Source: Phallusia fumigata (lineage: Eukaryota > Chordata > Ascidiacea > Phlebobranchia > Ascidiidae). Taken from it: a DNA stretch of 29,429 nt. Under the pieces are notes generated by a model, which did not search any database, was not told the origin of the DNA, and saw only the letters and a program-made list of their open reading frames with translations. The stretch is taken from NCBI GenBank assembly GCA_008931825.1, contig QXVZ01011524.1:1-29429 (forward strand), written 5' to 3'. Both the position numbers and the translations under genes were made by a program. Positions 19,291 through 29,429 of this stretch are shown here, in pieces. Within the stretch, counting starts at the first letter, position 1; each line of letters starts with the position of its first letter.

Positions 19291-21477
19291 AAATCAGGTC
19301 ACTGCCATCAATAAAAAATTAAGCACAACGTAAGCTGCTTTGTCGCTAACGTACGTGAAATTCAGCTTCAAACTTGTTTACCAGTCCATCGCAATCCACT
19401 TTCGAATTTATAATGCACAAACTACTGTGATTCAAAATTATCAGAAAAAAAAATTAAAAACTTTTTCCACAGCATATTAAGCATTCGAGCAACAAATCCA
19501 TATTTACCGGTAAATACCAATCTTAGCAAACTGGCATTTCGGCACAAAATTGGCCTTACCGAACAAGTCAAGTCAAATTTTATTTGCATTGTCACATCAA
19601 GTTTGTCGTCGTTGAACGGTTTCGTAACACAACAAGGACACCAAAAAAACCATAGGTTATCGATCATTTACGGCGAGGTGCAGGTGGTCCGGAAGCTTCT
19701 TCTGCTTTTCTATAACTAGGCGCTAGCGTCACTTTGACGCCCTTAATGGACTCAAAATATTGTATTTGAATCATTTTTACCGATGACCAAAAGGCGAAAT
19801 GTAATTTTGTTGGTGACGTATGCAACTATGATTCCCCAACGTGACATATTGACAAAATTTCTCAAGCACAAAACAGTCAATGCAGTACAGTCTCATGATA
19901 TGATGGAATTGGCATGTATTATTATCAAAAAGTTGACATTGTAACGTGTCACTCAGTTCAACTGAGAAATATAACCACATTCGTATTCATAGCGCCGAGA
20001 ATGCAGACTGTTAAAGTTTTATTTCCTTTCCTAAAGTCTATCATTTCCGGTTTGAAGTGACATCGTCTGTAAATATCTGTTTCTGGGCGCCTGTTTAGGG
20101 ATTGAAATCGAATGTAAAATTGACAACTATATATGCGTGTAAATCCTGCGTTTCTGCTGATGGAAACAGCAACGTTAGTAAAATGCAAGGTTCAGTTCAA
20201 CTGTGCAATTTAACATCAATTGCACATTTTTTTTTCTATTTTCTTTTATCTGCATCCTCACCAGGCAAGACGTAATACTGTCAACAGTGGGGGCTTTATA
20301 ATGAGTCAGCCAATTGTGCGTTCACCTATAAGCAATTATGATAAGGTGCATGTGTGGTCAAATGGCGAGCTTCTGTAACTGCAGTTTTGGTTGGTTATGA
20401 CAGCATATTATGCTATCAGATATCCACTAATATATTAAGTTATCAATACTTACTTTTAATTATGTGTTCTTAGCACCCACCAATTCGGGTAAAACACTCG
20501 AACTCCCTGTTAATGTTAGTAAACGCCTAGATCGATTGAATTACGTATCACTGACGAAGTTTCAGCATTCCAGATCTATAAGTCATGATGTAGTACCGGT
20601 AGCCAAAAATTACACTGTAAAACCATCATGTTAAAACGTATAGGCTGTCCTCTTTAGGCGACTGATTTTATTTTTTGGGCGGTATTTAACAGGCAATTGT
20701 ATATTTTGGAACGTAAGTCACGTACTTAAGGAGTAAGTCAATAATAAAGAACATGCTCTGTCAATTATGTTTCTAAGTAAATATATGTTTCTTTCCGAGG
20801 TATTTTTTAAACATGTATCCGATATGTGATCATACGTGTGTTTCTGCAAGCACAAGTCGCACAAAAGTTTCCTTATAAATCTGTCAATAAGGCGTAAATT
20901 AATAAGTTAATATCCACTACTGCTATGTGCCTGACAGGTTACCATGCCAAGAGATAAGGTCTTTGTTTGTCTTTCCTCGGCTCTTTTAACCTGATTAGCA
21001 CCACAGGGTCAAACACACTACTTGAAATCACGCACTAATGTTTGACATCGCAGGAAAGGACTTTACTTGCTGCAAGATACTCGAATATCAGAGGTAGTTC
21101 TGCGCCATTTTGTTTTCAATACTTCCACTGTCTACAAACGCGAAATCAGTTAAATAACATCGAGCCGATACGTTTATCCGCATTGCTTTGCTATGTTTGT
21201 CGCTGGTAGCAGTGGTGCTTGTTGGCGTTTTTCTCCCACTGAACACGTTGCTTGTCGCTAAACAGCAGCGTTTTAAGGGCAACGCAAGTAGGTTTGTAAT
21301 TTAGATTTTCAAGACATTCTTACGTTTGTTAGTTGTGTTTGTTTCATTGTTTTCTTGTTTTTAGTTGAAAGGGCCGGTTTTCACACTTGCAGTGAACTTT
21401 TTAAAACGCACCTTTTAACGTCCCTGAGAAAAACGCAGAAATTCAACTCGTCTCTATTGTCTGTTTTTTATACAACC

Positions 21478-21488
21478 ATTTTTTGCAG
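21478..21488 (+). promoter_or_regulatory. Splice acceptor before NLR-C start (cis or trans)
   Basis: A T-rich tract ending in tttttgcag at 21488, 61 nt before the ATG at 21550. The position and layout match NLR-B. The leader contains a start-stop (ATGTAA at 21503) and a three-codon upstream ORF from 21542 whose TGA overlaps the main ATG. Confidence 0.4.
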
Positions 21489-21549
21489 GAAATAGATTTA
21501 TAATGTAATATAGCTTATTGAAGTTTTGTTGTGAGTGGAATATGGTTAC

Positions 21550-21780
21550 ATGACACATATCCAAAACGAACAAGAGCTGGGTATTGCTGTGCCCCCACCA
21601 GAGCAAGGCCAACAATCGGGTGACGTCATACCTCAAGCTCCTTTTCAGCAAGGCTTGGATAATGTCGAATTCGAACCCAGTCCGACTCAAGCAAGTCATT
21701 CTTATGAATCTGCACCACTGTCAACTACAACCCAGCAGTCCCAACCCAGCTTACCCCAACCAAACGTCGTTATAGCTTTG
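21550..21780 (+). CDS. NLR-C exon 1: Pro/Gln-rich disordered head
   Basis: I chose ATG 21550 because the open frame upstream to 21535 has no other ATG. The end at 21780 (gtacct donor) keeps phase 0 with the GAT start of the next exon and matches the NLR-B intron position (VVIAL versus VVNI). The closer gtgagt at 21809 would give a 30-nt intron and a stop, so I rejected it. 77 residues, low complexity (PPPEQGQQ, TTTQQSQPSLPQP). Confidence 0.65.
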
Positions 21781-24700
21781 GTACCTTTAGAACACAAGTA
21801 CGATTTTAGTGAGTTTAAACATGTTTCATGTTTTGCAGGATAAGGCACAAGGGTCTCAGATCGGAGACAGAATCACCCACACAACTGGACCAGTGTTCAA
21901 CGAATCAGTAGAAATTCATCAACATTACTACTCTATACAGCAACCCCACTCTTCAGTGCAACACCATGTATCTGTTGCTTTGGAGGAGGAAGACATATCG
22001 CCGGGGTCATTCGATGAAAACCAATCTGCGAGGCGTAACCAGTCGACTTCATCACAGGATACAGAATCAGAAATCCTTCGTCCCACTGAAACACTACCTG
22101 AGGCGGCGACAAGCCAATACACAGCAACGCCGTCTACACGTCTGGGTCAGCAAACAAGACAAGCCACTGAAAACGAAAAGTGTAAGAATAGGCATTCTGC
22201 GATTAGTCAATTACGTTCAGTGTGTTTTTTATTAACAGCTTTGAGGTTAGTTTACTGATGAAAAGGGGTTCCAGTGCAGTATACAAGTTGACATAATATT
22301 ACTGCTTCTTATAGGTGAACAGCTCATGTCACAGCTCAAGGAAAAAGTCGAAACCATTGCCTGTGAAGAATCGACACTAGCTGAGTTTTCCGTCCGTCCA
22401 ATACTACCCGTCAGCCTTTCCATGGTCAGCAAACCACAGAAAATTGACGACAAACTTCAAGCAGAAGAACATTACTACCGTAGAGAGGAACTTGCAAAAG
22501 TTTATGACAGACCAGAAAGTGACATTACCGGTGAAGAAATGTTCGCTCGTGCAAAACAAACTGCACAAGAAGAGGCGGAGAAAAAATTTCCCCATGACAA
22601 AACAAAAGCAAAACAAAACTACATCGAAAAACATGGAAATGTAGTCGGTGTGGTTGGACAAGGTGGAATAGGAAAAACCACTTTAGCCAAAAAGTGGGCC
22701 CTGCAAGCTTTAACTGAACAGTTGTGTGGAAGAATTTCCTTCTTTTTTTACATTGTAATCAGATACATCGATTTCAAAAAGAAGTTGACACTTCTTCAGT
22801 TTCTTCTTTGTACCATGCTGCCTGGTCTGACTTTTACTTCGAATGAAGCAGCTATGTTGTTCAATGTTCTTCAAAACGACCGAAACATTTTGATAATTTT
22901 CGAAGGAATGGACGAGGCAGCATTTTTATCGTTTTCCAACGAGGATACTTTTACCTCAGTAGGTTCAACACCAACAACAACAAATAATGCAGAATGCTAT
23001 TTAAAGCATTTAGCGGGAGGAAACTTGCTTCCACGCGCTCGAAAGATATTCACATCACGACCAGCTCAACTGTATAAGCTCCACCCCGCACATCGCACAA
23101 AGTTTATTGTTCAGATTGTGGGATTGACCTCCGAATCACAAGACGAACTCGGACACCAGATATGCGGACACAAATACGGTGCTATACAGCAAAAATTGAC
23201 GCAAAACAGAAATGTATTTGCATACTGTTACGTTCCTGCCAATTTTATATTAACACTCAATTATTTGGCAAATTACGATGAAGATGTTCAGTTTTTTTCA
23301 CTTACTCGAGTTCTTGCATTTACTTGTAGTCAATACGTAACAACCGAACATTTGAAGCAGAAATTTAAGTTGGAAAAACTGGCTAAAATGGCTTGGAATG
23401 GATTTCAAAGGAAAAAGGTTGTATTTGATGCACATGATCTCAAAAATGCTGGAATCGAACCATTCTCATCTGGTGCGTTTTTACAAACATCTGTTATTAA
23501 GAAAGTGAATCTCAAGCTGATGATATTGGATGGACACCAACGAAGATATTTCTCCCATCTTATCTGGCAGGAGTTTTTTGCGGCGTTCTTTTGGATGATG
23601 ATCATGCCGTTTCAAAAATTTGCCACAGTCTACAAACAACTTGTTGAAGACAGATTTGAAGTTGTTTCCAAGTTTGTATTCGGATTTTTCGATCCTGTGG
23701 TTTTCAATCAGCTTAAGTCTCTGGTTCCAACGAGACCGGATGAATGGAAGCTTAAGAAATCGTTGCTCTCAAAACTCATTAAGTCGAACGCAAACCTTAG
23801 CAAAGAAAAAATCAATCGACTTTGCAGTTGGGCCTATGAGACAAACAACAATGAAATCGCGTCGTTGATAGGGTCCTTGCTTTCTGATGAGCTCGATATT
23901 AGTGACTCTTCTTTACTCCCAATTGATGTAGAGAATCTTTCCTTCGTGCTTCAACACAGAGCTAAGAGGGTATGTTAACTGTGGTTTGCAATGGCGATAT
24001 TGTATGTACAAGACCGAATTGTAACGAATTTAGGATTTAAAACATAGGCTGACGTTAATCAAAAAACAAGACAAAAACATTGGAGTTGTTGTTTATTCCA
24101 TTATCAATCCGATTGAAATTGGTAGATTGCCATTGTGATTCTAATGTTGATTAAAAAACATATTATATCTAAAATGGATTTATGCCAGGATACAGTCCGA
24201 AATGTCTTTTACATGTTTGCTACAAGTTTACACTGCTACTTTTTCATTACAAGGTAAAGAAACTCGATCTTTCCCGCAACAAAATCGGCAACTCAGGGGC
24301 AGCTTCACTGGTTCGTTGCGTCCACAACATTGAAGAGCTACTGCTAAGGGAATGCGGGATCGGAAGTGAAGGCATAAGGCTGCTTTGCAATAAAGTGCGA
24401 CTTCTGGAAAAACCGGTAAAAACATATAAATTAGTTTGAGCAGCCACTTGTTTTTCTTTTTCCTTTTTGGGGTCAATGCATTAAGTCCAATTTAAACAAA
24501 ACTTTCAGAAACGGTAAATCGGAACACATAGTATTGATGCAGAGCATACGCTTTCCTAAGTAATTTTTTGTCAAATACAACGATGTAACATTTAATTTAA
24601 TCATCAAATACAACGATGTAACATTTATTCGCACAATGTGCGTAAAAATCCCTGTTAAATTCATGTAATTCACATTTGTCAGGGTCGTGCACGTATTTGG

Positions 24701-25152
24701 AATATTGTTTGCACACTTTTTGGCTTCTGCACTTTTTTTCTAAAAATGTGCACAAAATCTGCTCCCAACAGCGGAGCGAAACATATTCAATGGCTTGTTC
24801 GCTGATGCGTGCCAGACACTGTTTGCTCTAGGAGGCTAGTCACGTACTTTGTTGCACAATGCGCACATTGTACACGCACACCTTTTTTCCATCTGCATTT
24901 TGCGCGCATCTGCACATTTTAGGTGCTCGCATTTTTTTAACTACACGTTTCGCAATTCGCATCATTTCATTGATTGTTGCTGTTTAGATGGAGCACCTGA
25001 ATCTTTCTAAGAACGATCTAACAGATGAAAGTGCTGTGTCATTGGCTCAATGTGTTCACAACATTAAAGTGCTGTGGGTTTATTTCAATCGCTTCACAAA
25101 CGAAGCAAAGAAACTCATCACATCAAACTCGCGTGGAAAAGTTTGGGTCTAA
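21550..25152 (+). CDS. NLR-C: complete short NACHT-LRR receptor
   Basis: Exons 21550-21780, 21839-22181, 22315-23969, 24254-24415 and 24988-25152; GT-AG throughout with phases 0, T|GT, 0, 0; about 851 residues ending at TAA 25150. Domain order: Pro/Gln-rich disordered head, RHIM-like motif, acidic Ser/Thr-rich linker, NACHT with winged helix, then about four LRRs. It is the only paralog complete and unbroken in the window, with the same architecture as NLR-A but one double-LRR exon where NLR-A has five. A short LRR stack may mean weaker or different ligand sensing (inference). No death-fold domain is visible. Confidence 0.9.
21839..22181 (+). CDS. NLR-C exon 2: RHIM/amyloid-like motif and acidic linker
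   Basis: Begins right after ttttgcag. It contains QIGDRI then TTGPVFN and VEIHQHYY, aligned without gaps to NLR-B exon 2. It is longer than the NLR-B exon (343 versus 163 nt) and continues with VALEEEDISPG and a Ser/Thr/Gln-rich stretch homologous to the visible NLR-A exon end. It ends by splitting a Cys codon. Confidence 0.75.
22315..23969 (+). CDS. NLR-C NACHT and winged-helix exon
   Basis: One open exon of 1,655 nt. Walker A is GQGGIGKTT at 22656-22682 (Ala to Gly versus the paralogs). Walker B is ILIIFEGMDEA, where the usual first Asp is Glu, a conservative change that could alter ATP hydrolysis. IFTSRPAQL and FSHLIWQEFFAA are kept. The donor is gtatgt, phase 0. Confidence 0.95.
24254..24415 (+). 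CDS. NLR-C double-LRR exon (162 nt)
   Basis: 54 codons, phase 0/0, beginning VKKLDLSRNKIGNSGAASLV with second repeat ELLLRECGIGSEGIRLLC. Bounded by attacaag and gtaaaa. Confidence 0.92.
24416..24987 (+). other. NLR-C last intron carrying a repeat insertion
   Basis: 572-nt intron, phase 0. It includes a 24-bp direct repeat (24571-24594 and 24604-24627, tcaaatacaacgatgtaac) and a minus-orientation copy of the TGTGCGCA-rich repeat at about 24690-24935. No extra LRR exon is visible. Confidence 0.7.
24690..24935 (-). repeat. Cys-codon-rich TGTGCGCA repeat, minus copy inside NLR-C intron
   Basis: Read on the minus strand it contains aatgtgcgcattgtgcaac, then tacgtgactag and a gcacgcatcagcgaacaagc block. 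These align in order with 27720-27810 on the plus strand. Short tgtgca/tgcgcg units surround it. Boundaries are approximate. Confidence 0.75.
24988..25152 (+). CDS. NLR-C terminal LRR exon
   Basis: 55 codons including TAA, after a gtttag acceptor. It starts MEHLNLSKNDLTDESAVSLA, then a degenerate second repeat and a basic tail. It is homologous to NLR-A 5713-5847 and shows what that damaged exon should look like. Confidence 0.9.
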   Translation: MEHLNLSKNDLTDESAVSLAQCVHNIKVLWVYFNRFTNEAKKLITSNSRGKVWV

Positions 25153-26600
25153 ATGTGAACTTTTTTGCGGCAAATCAAACAATCAAACAAGACGTATAAG
25201 AACGTTAAGTGGACGTTTATTACCAACATCGGTATTAACACTGACAACCGCAGCCTATGAGCATGAGCGTGCAGAATATTTTGCACAAGAGTAAACAAGC
25301 GTTTTTACCTGTCAAATCGATTTAGTGCAAGATTTAATTCCAAATCTTCGTTTGCTTCGTTTTGCATCTATACGTCTTGTCTGTAAACGCAACACATGTA
25401 TATGCGTGTTTTTGCCAACAATCTTCATCAAAATTAAAATTTACTTTTGTGACCACAAAATTCGTGGAGTTGGTCAGATGGCAAGCGTTTCTCAAAAAAG
25501 GACATTAAAACACATACACGTGTTCTGTTTAATGACAATCTGATCTTTATGTGACGTCACTGTTAAAAAGTCAGAATACTTATGTAAAGTTCGGGTTCCA
25601 TTACAACAACAATATTTTCAGTGGTTACTGAATTACAAATTTCGTATTTTAAACATTCTTGAAAGGATTTTGGTATTTTTTTATAGTCTGCTTTTTTGAT
25701 ATTTAGGTGTGTGTGCGTTTAAAAAAATCTTGGCTTTAAAGCCTATATTGCCGCAAAAGTGTTAGTACTTTGTTCCAAATTTAATCAATTTGAATTACGA
25801 TATTGTGACAAATTTTCAGTTGTGAACTTTAGAACTTGGTCTTTATTTGTGTGCCTTTGACAATTTTAAGAGGATGTCAAACCCAATATACTTACTCTTA
25901 TCTTTTATAAAGTAATTTGATTCAGTTCTTGTTTGACTTTCTATAAGCAGTAAGAAATGTTAGCAAACACGCCAAAAGATAAATATGCTTTGGATTTGCT
26001 TTTTGTCATTATCTTTGCGTGATTTTGCGATAATAAACATTGAATATATCGTTGTTTCCTAATGTGTCTCTGATCCCTTTGTGGTTCGACAAGAGTCAAA
26101 TATCTCTTATTATTCAGCCCTGAAGGTGCTAAATCCGCGCCAATTTTCATTAACAACGCTACCGCTTTCGCTATCAGTTTTGTCCTCATTCCGTGTGTGC
26201 ATTTGTGCTGCGCTCCTGTTTCTTTTGGGTGCCACTAACTGTCTGTTGAAAGTTAAATGCAATTTTCTGGTTTTAGCCGACAGATTGCTTTTCTCATTGG
26301 TTTCATTTTCTTTCACTTTAAATATTGCACTTTCAAAACAACGTGTGCAAGCGTTGCTTTTGAACCTAGCTTTTTGTGCTTTGTTGCAAAAACACAAAGC
26401 GTTTCAAGTACACTTTATTTGCGAGGTAAAGCAAACAAACACAGTTAAATCTATGCCATACTTCGTAACGGAAAGCATCATACTATTACTAGAAACAACC
26501 TTCAAATGACAGCGAGTTAACAACTTGACAAGCTTTTTTCAATTTAAATTAGTTTTTTTTTGACACAGTTTGGACACATAAAAAACACCCAGACGATTTT
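25153..26600. other. Region downstream of NLR-C, probable 3' UTR then intergenic
   Basis: Candidate poly(A) signals are ATTAAA at 25433 and AATAAA at 26032. Overlapping open frames on both strands at 26081-26509 have no recognisable motif. Nothing else stands out. Confidence 0.45.
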
Positions 26601-26669
26601 GGAATTGCATAACCGTATTATACTGAAAGCACTTGTTGTCAGTTGTAAGCCCAGCTTTAATTGCCAAAG

Positions 26670-27300
26670 CCGACATTTTGGCGCCATCATTGTTATTGAC
26701 TCCGTCCATCACAGGTAATGTGGATCACAATAAAATGGTTTTGGTAAAAATCTATATCCTGCTGTTGTTTCGACCTGTACGTGTGATTGCTGACACCTGT
26801 GTCTGACCGTGTCGAACTCGCTACGGCTTACGTCGCTGCCGTGATCCCGCATTTATGATGTCCTGTTGTTGATCTGCTCTCGAGCGCCACCATCCGACTG
26901 TACTGCCTTTAAAAGTATAGCTGGCTTTTTGTTTGAAAATTAGTTTTAATGGAAGATTTCGAATACTGTAGGTGAGTGGCCTGATGCAAAGCGCGACCTG
27001 TAGTCCTCAGCTTGTATCATTTACAAGTTTCACAAAAATCAAACACGATTTGTATCAGTTTTCGTGGTCAATTTTCAGCACAGACCGCAAGCTCGTGGTT
27101 TAGGTTCTTCACAGACAACAGGTGCTGAACATCGAGGTAAGATGTAGTTTTTCCGACAACGTAGCCTATATGACTCTACCTTTACAGCACAATTAATGGT
27201 TCCCTACCTTTATTTGATTCAAAAAGCAGGCAATATTTTTTTCTTTTCTCATTGAACCAGATCTACAGTAACCGTGCAGTGGCATAAATATGCGGACACT
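26670..27300. repeat. Dispersed repeat, copy 3
   Basis: Same family as 18350-19090: gtgtgattgctgac (also in copy 1), ctcgagcgcca, a caagtttcacaaaaatc block and tacagtaaccgtgcagtg. The order is the same and on the same strand. Confidence 0.7.
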
Positions 27301-27604
27301 ATTAATCGTAAAATGCATGTTATGAATGAGTCTACGATAAACTGGCACAAAAACAGAGACCAGCTGCAAAAGATCTCTACATTAGAAAATACGCTAAAAT
27401 AACAAAACACTTTTATGGATTGTGGCTTTATGGATCCAAAGATGTGTCATTGTGCATCGTGGAAACAGCGCCAATGTGATCCGGAACAGAATTTAACAAA
27501 ACCAAAAACTGAAAACAAAAAACAAATTTTCTGGCTAGCGCATGGTCGAATGGACTGAGGAGCTCGACCAATATACTGACATAAATCTGGAGACGGGGAT
27601 GAGA

Positions 27605-27840
27605 ACTTTTTTTTTGCACAATGTGCGCGAAATGTGCAGGTAGAAAAATGTGCGCGAATTGTGCAGATGACAAAATGTGCGCACTGTGTATGTGCATAAG
27701 GTGCGCAAACCATCCAAAAATGTGCGCATTGTGCACCTTGGTATGTGACCAAGAGCTTCCTAAAAAGCATCTTGCACGCCGCTGCAAACAAACAAATCAT
27801 TAAATATGTTTTGATCCACTGGGATTTATTGGCGCTAAAA
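27605..27840 (+). repeat. Cys-codon-rich TGTGCGCA repeat, plus copy
   Basis: Iterated aatgtgcgc / tgtgcag units. A 60-codon frame at 27621-27803 reads MCAKCAGRKMCANCADDKMC and onward with paired CxxC motifs, ending CALC then a KKHLARRC segment that resembles a BED/C2H2-like zinc finger. It may be the remains of a transposon-derived zinc-finger gene, or a repeat that merely translates this way. Confidence 0.7.
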
Positions 27841-28182
27841 ATTCACAACTACATTAAGTTGGCACAAATACTTTGATCACGATAATTAAGTGTAACAGGC
27901 CTGCGGGTATAACGGCTTAATTGTTTTTCATGAAACTTGCAGAAATTATTTAAGATGGTCAATATGTTGTTCAGTATAAAAATCGACCGAACATGATAAA
28001 ATGTCAAACAATAATGCGATTAAAATTATGAACGTCAAAACATACCGTTAACAACGAGCAAAATTTCAAACCGGGTTATTAAATGCGTTACCAGCAGTAT
28101 TCGAAGTTAAGTGCCGGACCAAGTGCACCAGCAGCATTCAAAGGCACCGCCAAATCTTTGGATTTTTAAGTTTTTGATAAGT

Positions 28183-28970
28183 GTTTGAACCAGGGCTGCC
28201 ACTGCTTGGGATTTTCCCAACATCTTGGGATTTCATTCCTGAGCTTGGGATCTTGGGAAAAACTTTTGTAATCGCTGAATATCTTGGGATTTTTTATATT
28301 AGGCTATACATTTAACAAGTGTAAATTTTACTTTTTCTTGTTGCTATTAATACGAATCGTCAGGAATTTCTCATAAGAATGATATTTACTTTTACCATCG
28401 ATCAATTCTTGCATAAAAAAGAATCCTTGGAATCTGAACAAATAGCAAAAAATGAGTTACTTGTCAGTGGATTTTTGTCGAACATAACATTGTATTTGTC
28501 AATTCTGACTATTTCGAAGCTTTAAAAGGGCATTTCCTGGTAGTCAGATTGCAAAAAAGTACCAATAAATAAAACTAAAATATCTCATGTGATTTCTGGA
28601 ATTATGTATCATGAAAATCTATCATTGCTGAATCATATGGCTGAATAAAAGCTATGTACGCAAAAACTTTCAATTATCATAAACAAGAGCGCAGACATTT
28701 CTGTAAATCAGATCTAAGCAGTACTTCTCCGAAATTTCGACACTATTTTGAGCAAGATGTAGTTGATGCGCTGTTACACTCGGTTTCGGTAGGAAATGGA
28801 ACTGGGCATGGTTTATTACCTTCAGGTAAAGATTTTTTAGAGATATCATTTGATTTGGAAGCAATAACTGCTTCACAATTGTATCTTTGGATTTTTTGTT
28901 AAACCTTGGGTCTTTTTAAAGGTAAATCTTGGGATATCGATAAATTTCCAGTGGCAGCCCTGGTTTGAAC
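28183..28970. mobile_element. Non-autonomous hAT-type DNA transposon (772 bp) with 8-bp target duplication
   Basis: The element spans 28191-28962. Its 14-bp terminal inverted repeats are exact: cagggctgccactg at 28191-28204 and its reverse complement at 28949-28962. It is flanked on both sides by gtttgaac (28183-28190 and 28963-28970), the 8-bp target duplication expected of hAT. Several cttggga(t) motifs lie within about 110 bp of the left end and again near the right end, as subterminal transposase sites do. No transposase is encoded; a short frame at 28654-28902 is not recognised. Confidence 0.9.
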
Positions 28971-29429
28971 TAGGGTTCCTCTATTTCCTGGGTTTTTTCA
29001 TTCCCGGGATTCGGGAAATAAAAAAATAATTTACCGGAATCCCGGCAAAATAATTTGCTGATTTTTTCGTATTACGTCGTTACGACGACTAAAATTAGTT
29101 TATATTAGCCAAAAACACCTTATTTAGCGGTTTTGATCACGTAACATCACTTTTGCAATGCTATAAGCCCGCAAAAATTTACGTACATTTTCGAAATTAA
29201 ATTTGGATTTTGTTCGTCCGCTAGCCGGCGCACTTGTGTATTTTAAACAGAAATCGAAAGCTACTCAAGTGACGAATGCATGAAAGCGTCATTTTTTCGA
29301 TTTATAACGGTTAAAACAAAAAAGAGAAAAAAATATCCACTTCTGAATTAGTTTTATGATGTTGCTATATTCCCGGGATTCGGGAACGTAATTTTGCAAG
29401 GAAATCCCGGGAATTTCCCGTCGAAACAT
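28971..29429. mobile_element. Second repeat element, left part only, abutting the hAT copy
   Basis: Begins tagggttcctctatttcc directly after the target duplication and carries repeated tcccgggattcggga motifs at 29001-29019 and 29370-29386, plus inverted versions (aatcccggc near 29040, aaatcccgggaa at 29402). These look like subterminal repeats. The right end is beyond the window, so no terminal repeat or duplication can be confirmed. Confidence 0.5.

Larger units (their letters stand above)
17207..21488. other. Intergenic region between NLR-B and NLR-C (about 4.3 kb)
   Basis: No convincing gene. It contains two copies of a dispersed repeat (17586-17815 and 18350-19090) and a 33-bp direct repeat (19195-19290). 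From about 19300 to 21470 I see no clear element beyond short palindromes such as 20202-20226. Confidence 0.55.

Noticed and set aside
18965-19333. 122-codon plus-strand frame
   Set aside because: It lies across the end of a dispersed repeat and a 33-bp direct repeat; the copy at 27240-27300 does not keep the frame.
21809-21838. A 30-nt intron with gtgagt donor in NLR-C
   Set aside because: Too short for a normal intron and it puts a stop in frame; the 58-nt intron from 21781 keeps phase and matches NLR-B.
26081-26509. 142-codon plus-strand frame and an overlapping 95-codon minus-strand frame
   Set aside because: Neither shows a recognisable domain or splice-supported context; hydrophobic and basic content fits chance translation.
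27428-27800. His/Cys-rich minus-strand frames of 117-119 codons
   Set aside because: They are the antisense of the TGTGCGCA repeat; the composition comes from the repeat unit.
1-29429. tRNA, rRNA or CRISPR features
   Set aside because: No clover-leaf with A and B boxes, no rRNA-like sequence and no spaced identical repeats were seen; the gene structure is eukaryotic.

Overview
The window looks like nuclear DNA of an invertebrate animal. It is AT-rich, has GT-AG introns, long gene-poor stretches, interspersed repeats and two single-N assembly gaps. The three protein-coding loci are all on the + strand and are tandem paralogs of one NLR-type (NACHT) immune-receptor family. Separate 162-nt, phase 0/0 exons each carrying a pair of ribonuclease-inhibitor-type LRRs, plus compact genes, suggest an ascidian such as Ciona. 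That assignment is inference; nothing in the window proves the species.

Layout. (1) NLR-A, positions 1 to about 5847, is cut by the window start. It has the tail of an N-terminal exon, a large NACHT/winged-helix exon, five double-LRR exons and a short terminal LRR exon. Its NACHT exon carries an N-flanked 72-bp duplication that shifts the frame and is probably an assembly error. (2) 5848-10033 is non-coding and repeat-poor. (3) NLR-B, 10067 to about 17206, has a disordered first exon with a 13-residue triple repeat, an exon with a short conserved RHIM/amyloid-like motif, and a NACHT exon. No LRR exon follows. Instead, a phase-compatible chain of small linker exons leads into a complete RIPK/IRAK-like protein kinase with an HCD (non-RD) catalytic loop. 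(4) 17207-21488 is non-coding and holds two copies of a dispersed repeat. (5) NLR-C, 21550-25152, is a complete short NLR: disordered exon, RHIM-like exon, NACHT exon, one double-LRR exon and a terminal LRR exon. (6) 25153-29429 is non-coding and holds a third copy of the dispersed repeat, a Cys-rich zinc-finger-like repeat (inverted relative to a copy inside NLR-C), a complete 772-bp non-autonomous hAT element with its 8-bp target duplication, and the start of a second element directly abutting it.

How the genes fit together. All three share the same N-terminal linker, Walker A, Walker B and winged-helix sequence, so they arose by tandem duplication and then diverged at the C-terminus: 5+1 LRR exons, a kinase, or 1+1 LRR exons. 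None shows a recognisable death-fold domain (CARD, DEATH, PYD). The conserved motif before NACHT may therefore be the signalling or assembly element. The most interesting candidate is NLR-B, which appears to join a NACHT oligomerisation module and a RIPK-like non-RD kinase in one polypeptide. In vertebrates these functions sit on separate proteins (for example NOD2 and RIPK2). The fusion rests on exon phase and the absence of a visible start between the two halves, and needs transcript evidence.
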